Positions 61,764 through 64,000 of a stretch of DNA of 64,000 nt are shown in pieces. Numbering within the stretch: position 1 is the stretch's first letter; each line of letters opens with the position of its first letter. The notes beneath the pieces were generated by a model. The model worked only from the letters and a program-made list of their open reading frames with translations. It was not told where the DNA came from and searched no databases. A program made the position numbers and the translations under genes. Origin of the DNA: Oscillospiraceae bacterium (GTDB lineage Bacteria; Bacillota; Clostridia; Oscillospirales; Oscillospiraceae). The stretch covers positions 62,001-126,000 of the forward strand of contig CADBJU010000003.1 of NCBI GenBank assembly GCA_902795045.1, read 5' to 3'.

Positions 61764-61903
61764 GTTTTTGACGGGGCTTTGCCTCGGCAAAAACACCCTA
61801 AGCCGAGCTATGCGAGGCCTCGCGCCGACCAAACGCGGCTTGTCCCACGTAAGCCGCGTGCGATAAGCACGAGTACCTCAATTGCCAATCGCATTCGCAA
61901 TTG
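61764..61903. repeat. Dispersed multi-hairpin repeat, copy R2 (leader of the flavoprotein gene)
   Basis: Same block order as 53438-53577: T-rich hairpin (GTTTTTGACGGGG with GCCTCGGCAAAAAC), GCGAGGCCTCGCGCCGACCA, CCGCGTGCGATAAGC, and a closing hairpin at 61879-61903 (CAATTGC...GCAATTG). It ends 9 bp before the ribosome binding site of the flavoprotein gene. Confidence 0.82.
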
Positions 61904-61927
61904 AAATTTTATAAGGAGGGAACCCTT

Positions 61928-64000
61928 TTGGAAGTCAGAGAGAACCTGATCAAGCTCTGCGAGAAGATCAACGGCGGGCACTATAAAATCACGCCCGACT
62001 GCGCCGAGTACAAGGTCTTTGAGCAGTGGATCACCGACGAGCAGATCTCCGTCATGCTGGCCATGACCGACATGAAGCCCGCCTTCGTCCCCATCATCGC
62101 CCACAAGGCCGGCCTGAGCATCGCGCGCACCCGCGAGGTGCTGCATGAGTGCTTCGACATCGGCCTCGTGGTACAGGTCGTGGTGCCGGTTGTGAACCTG
62201 GAAATCTACCTGCTGCCGCCATACACCCCCGGCATTTTTGAGTTCCTGCTCATCAACGAGAAATTCTGTCTCGCCCACCCCGAGATCCCCTACGCCTTCC
62301 ACCAGCATGCCACCACCAGCCAGATCGAGCACGCCCCCAACACCCCCATGGGCGCGGGCATCATGCGCGTCATCCCCATCGAGAGCGCCATCCCCGCCGA
62401 CGCCCAGCAGATCGACAACGAGCGCGTGAGCATGTACCTTGAATCCAACGAGGGCCACCTGAGCATCACCCCATGTCAATGCCGCCGCGTGCGCAAGATG
62501 ATGGGTGAGGGCAGCGGTGACCTGGACGAGGGTCTGTGCATCTTCATGGGCCACGTGGGCGATATGTTCAACCGCTCCGGCAAGGGCCGTCCCTGCACGG
62601 TCGAGGAGGCCAAGGCCCTCGTCCAAAAGTGCGACGAGCGCGGCTGCGTCCACCAGATCACGACGCTCCACCAGGGTGAGACCTTCGCCATCTGCAACTG
62701 CATGCCGGAGAGTTGCCTGGCCCTCGGCGTGAGCCAGTACTACAACACCCCCGCCACCTCCCGCAGCAACTATGTGGCCGAGATCGACCAGGCCAAGTGC
62801 GTGGCCTGCGGCCAGTGCACAGACCGCTGCGCCAACAACGCCATCCAGATGGGCCAGAAGCTCTGTGCCAAGACCCCCATCGTCCACGAGCCCCACGAGA
62901 CGCCCGACGACATCGAGTGGACCCCGGAGCACTGGAATCCCGAGCACCGCACCAATCGCGAGTACATCGCCCCCGAGGGCACAGCCCCCTGCAAGACCGC
63001 CTGCCCCGCCCATATCGCGGTACAGGGTTACTTAAAGCTCGCCGCTCAGGGCAGATACCTGGAAGCCCTTGAGCTCATCAAGAAGGAAAATCCCCTGCCC
63101 GCTGTCTGCGGCCGTGTCTGCAACCGCAAGTGCGAGGACGTGTGCACGAGAGGCGACATCGACCGCGCGGTCGCCATCGACGAAGTCAAGAAGTTCATCG
63201 CCGACCGTGAACTCGAGCGCGACACCCGCTTTGTGCCGAAGAAGCTCTACGACTTCTCGGACAAGAAGATCGCCGTCATCGGCGCTGGCCCCGCGGGTCT
63301 GAGCTGCGCTTATTTCCTCGCGGCTGACAACTACAGGGTCACCGTCTTCGACAAGAACGATCAGCCCGGCGGCATGCTCCGCTACGGCATCCCCAGCTTC
63401 CGTCTGGAAAAGCCCGTGCTCGACGCCGAGATCGATGTTTTGAAGGAGCTGGGCGTGGTCTTCCGCTGCGGCGTGGAGATCGGCAAAGACATCACCATCC
63501 AGGAGCTTCGCGACCAGGGCTACAGCGCCATCTATCTCGCCGTCGGCGCGCAGAAGTCCGCGCCCATTGGCATTCCCGGCGAGGACCTCAAGGGTGTCTG
63601 GGGCGGCATTGATTTCCTGCGTGAGGCAAACGCCGGCGCCCGTCCCGCCATCGGCAAGCGGGTGGTCGTCATCGGCGGCGGCAACGTGGCCATGGACGTG
63701 GCCCGCACTGCCGTTCGCCTCGGCGCTTCCGTCACGGTCGCCTACCGCCGCAAGGAGAGCGACATGCCCGCCGATCCCGCCGAGGTCGCAGAGGCCAGGG
63801 AAGAGGGCGTGAAGTTCGTCTTCGAGCACAAGCCCCAGATGATCGAGGAGAGAAACGGCAAGGTCGCCGCGCTCGTCTGCGAGGGTGACAAGAAGGTCCG
63901 CTGCGACACGATCATCGCCGCCGTAGGCCAGCGCATCGACCTGGGAAGCCTTGATCTGGGCGAAGTCAAGGTAGACGAGCGCAATCGCGTCATTGCCGAT
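61928..64000 (+). CDS. GltD-like Fe-S flavoprotein with N-terminal extension (3' end outside window)
   Basis: Open from TTG 61928 (AAGGAGG at 61912-61918) through the window end: 691 codons seen. The first ~290 residues contain cysteine pairs (ITPCQCRRVRKM and FAICNCMPESC) and a ferredoxin-like CVACGQCTDRCANNA. A GltD-type module follows: Cys cluster PCKTACPAHIAVQGYLKLA and AVCGRVCNRKCEDVCTRGDI, FAD-binding IAVIGAGPAGLSCAYFLA, and NAD(P)-binding VVVIGGGNVAMDVARTAVRL. It probably passes electrons from NAD(P)H to a Fe-S partner. Repeat R2 is its leader. Confidence 0.88.
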   Translation, partial: MEVRENLIKLCEKINGGHYKITPDCAEYKVFEQWITDEQISVMLAMTDMKPAFVPIIAHKAGLSIARTREVLHECFDIGLVVQVVVPVVNLEIYLLPPYTPGIFEFLLINEKFCLAHPEIPYAFHQHATTSQIEHAPNTPMGAGIMRVIPIESAIPADAQQIDNERVSMYLESNEGHLSITPCQCRRVRKMMGEGSGDLDEGLCIFMGHVGDMFNRSGKGRPCTVEEAKALVQKCDERGCVHQITTLHQGETFAICNCMPESCLALGVSQYYNTPATSRSNYVAEIDQAKCVACGQCTDRCANNAIQMGQKLCAKTPIVHEPHETPDDIEWTPEHWNPEHRTNREYIAPEGTAPCKTACPAHIAVQGYLKLAAQGRYLEALELIKKENPLPAVCGRVCNRKCEDVCTRGDIDRAVAIDEVKKFIADRELERDTRFVPKKLYDFSDKKIAVIGAGPAGLSCAYFLAADNYRVTVFDKNDQPGGMLRYGIPSFRLEKPVLDAEIDVLKELGVVFRCGVEIGKDITIQELRDQGYSAIYLAVGAQKSAPIGIPGEDLKGVWGGIDFLREANAGARPAIGKRVVVIGGGNVAMDVARTAVRLGASVTVAYRRKESDMPADPAEVAEAREEGVKFVFEHKPQMIEERNGKVAALVCEGDKKVRCDTIIAAVGQRIDLGSLDLGEVKVDERNRVIAD

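Noticed and set aside
61560-61832. A 90-codon minus-strand frame.
   Set aside because: It overlaps repeat R2, has no ribosome site worth noting and no recognisable features.

Overview
The window reads as chromosome of a high-GC, spore-forming, anaerobic Clostridia of the Oscillospirales type. This placement is inferred from content: spoIIP and a yabM/hup/rqcP cluster, rubredoxin and reverse rubrerythrin, FeoAB with its Cys-rich partner, a double-glycine-leader peptide, SpaA-type surface domains, and several intergenic palindromic repeat families of a kind seen in gut Firmicutes. There is no rRNA, CRISPR array, phage or transposase gene. One tRNA, tRNA-Val(GAC), is present.

Layout. (1) 1-14328, minus strand: one long exopolysaccharide operon driven by a good promoter at 14526-14554. 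In transcription order it encodes a MotA/TolQ-EAL fusion, a MotB-like TM protein carrying SpaA-type domains, a Wzz/tyrosine-kinase protein, a small lipoprotein-like peptide, a VanZ protein, a Wzy-type polymerase/ligase, a Wzx-type flippase, a GT4 glycosyltransferase with a helical C-terminal domain, and a DUF6020-like membrane protein fused to acyltransferase-3 (cut by the window edge). (2) 14665-21617, plus strand: a complete peptide ABC importer (SBP, two permeases, two ATPases) preceded by stacked palindromes. (3) 21611-39249, mostly minus strand: M13 peptidase, a decayed M20 peptidase end, a double-Gly-leader Cpl-7 protein, a CX5R phosphatase, BlaI-type regulator, a flavodoxin/macro/rhomboid/DUF523 operon, P1 peptidase and double-domain PPK2, the hup/rqcP/yabM region, a flavoprotein, an AEC transporter and a TPR hybrid. 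(4) 39454-44276, plus strand: spoIIP, reverse rubrerythrin-rubredoxin, FeoAB and its small partner. (5) 44269-54958, mostly minus strand: CDF transporter, PAP2 and acyltransferase pair, glycogen synthase, HypB, orphan SBP, HAD phosphatase (plus strand), and murT-gatD-PHP. (6) 55144-64000: tRNA-Val, the serine catabolic pair sstT-sdaA, a sensor-rich MscS channel, a decayed HAD fragment joined to a signal peptide, a LysM miniprotein, and the start of a GltD-like flavoprotein cut by the window end.

The most unusual locus is the first gene pair of the exopolysaccharide operon (11057-14328). It couples the membrane parts of an ion-driven TolQR/ExbBD/MotAB-type motor to a cytoplasmic EAL (c-di-GMP) domain on one subunit and an extracellular SpaA-type stalk on the other, overlapping by ATGA and followed at once by the chain-length kinase. 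The inference is a c-di-GMP-responsive, ion-driven surface machine that works with polysaccharide assembly. Other points of interest are histone-H1-like Lys/Ala tails on both storage-polymer enzymes (PPK2 and glycogen synthase), a double-Gly-leader protein made of two Cpl-7 wall-binding repeats, a MITE between the feoAB promoter and gene, and a ~140-bp dispersed multi-hairpin repeat in two copies.

All functional assignments come from reading the translated sequence and recognising motifs; no database search was run.
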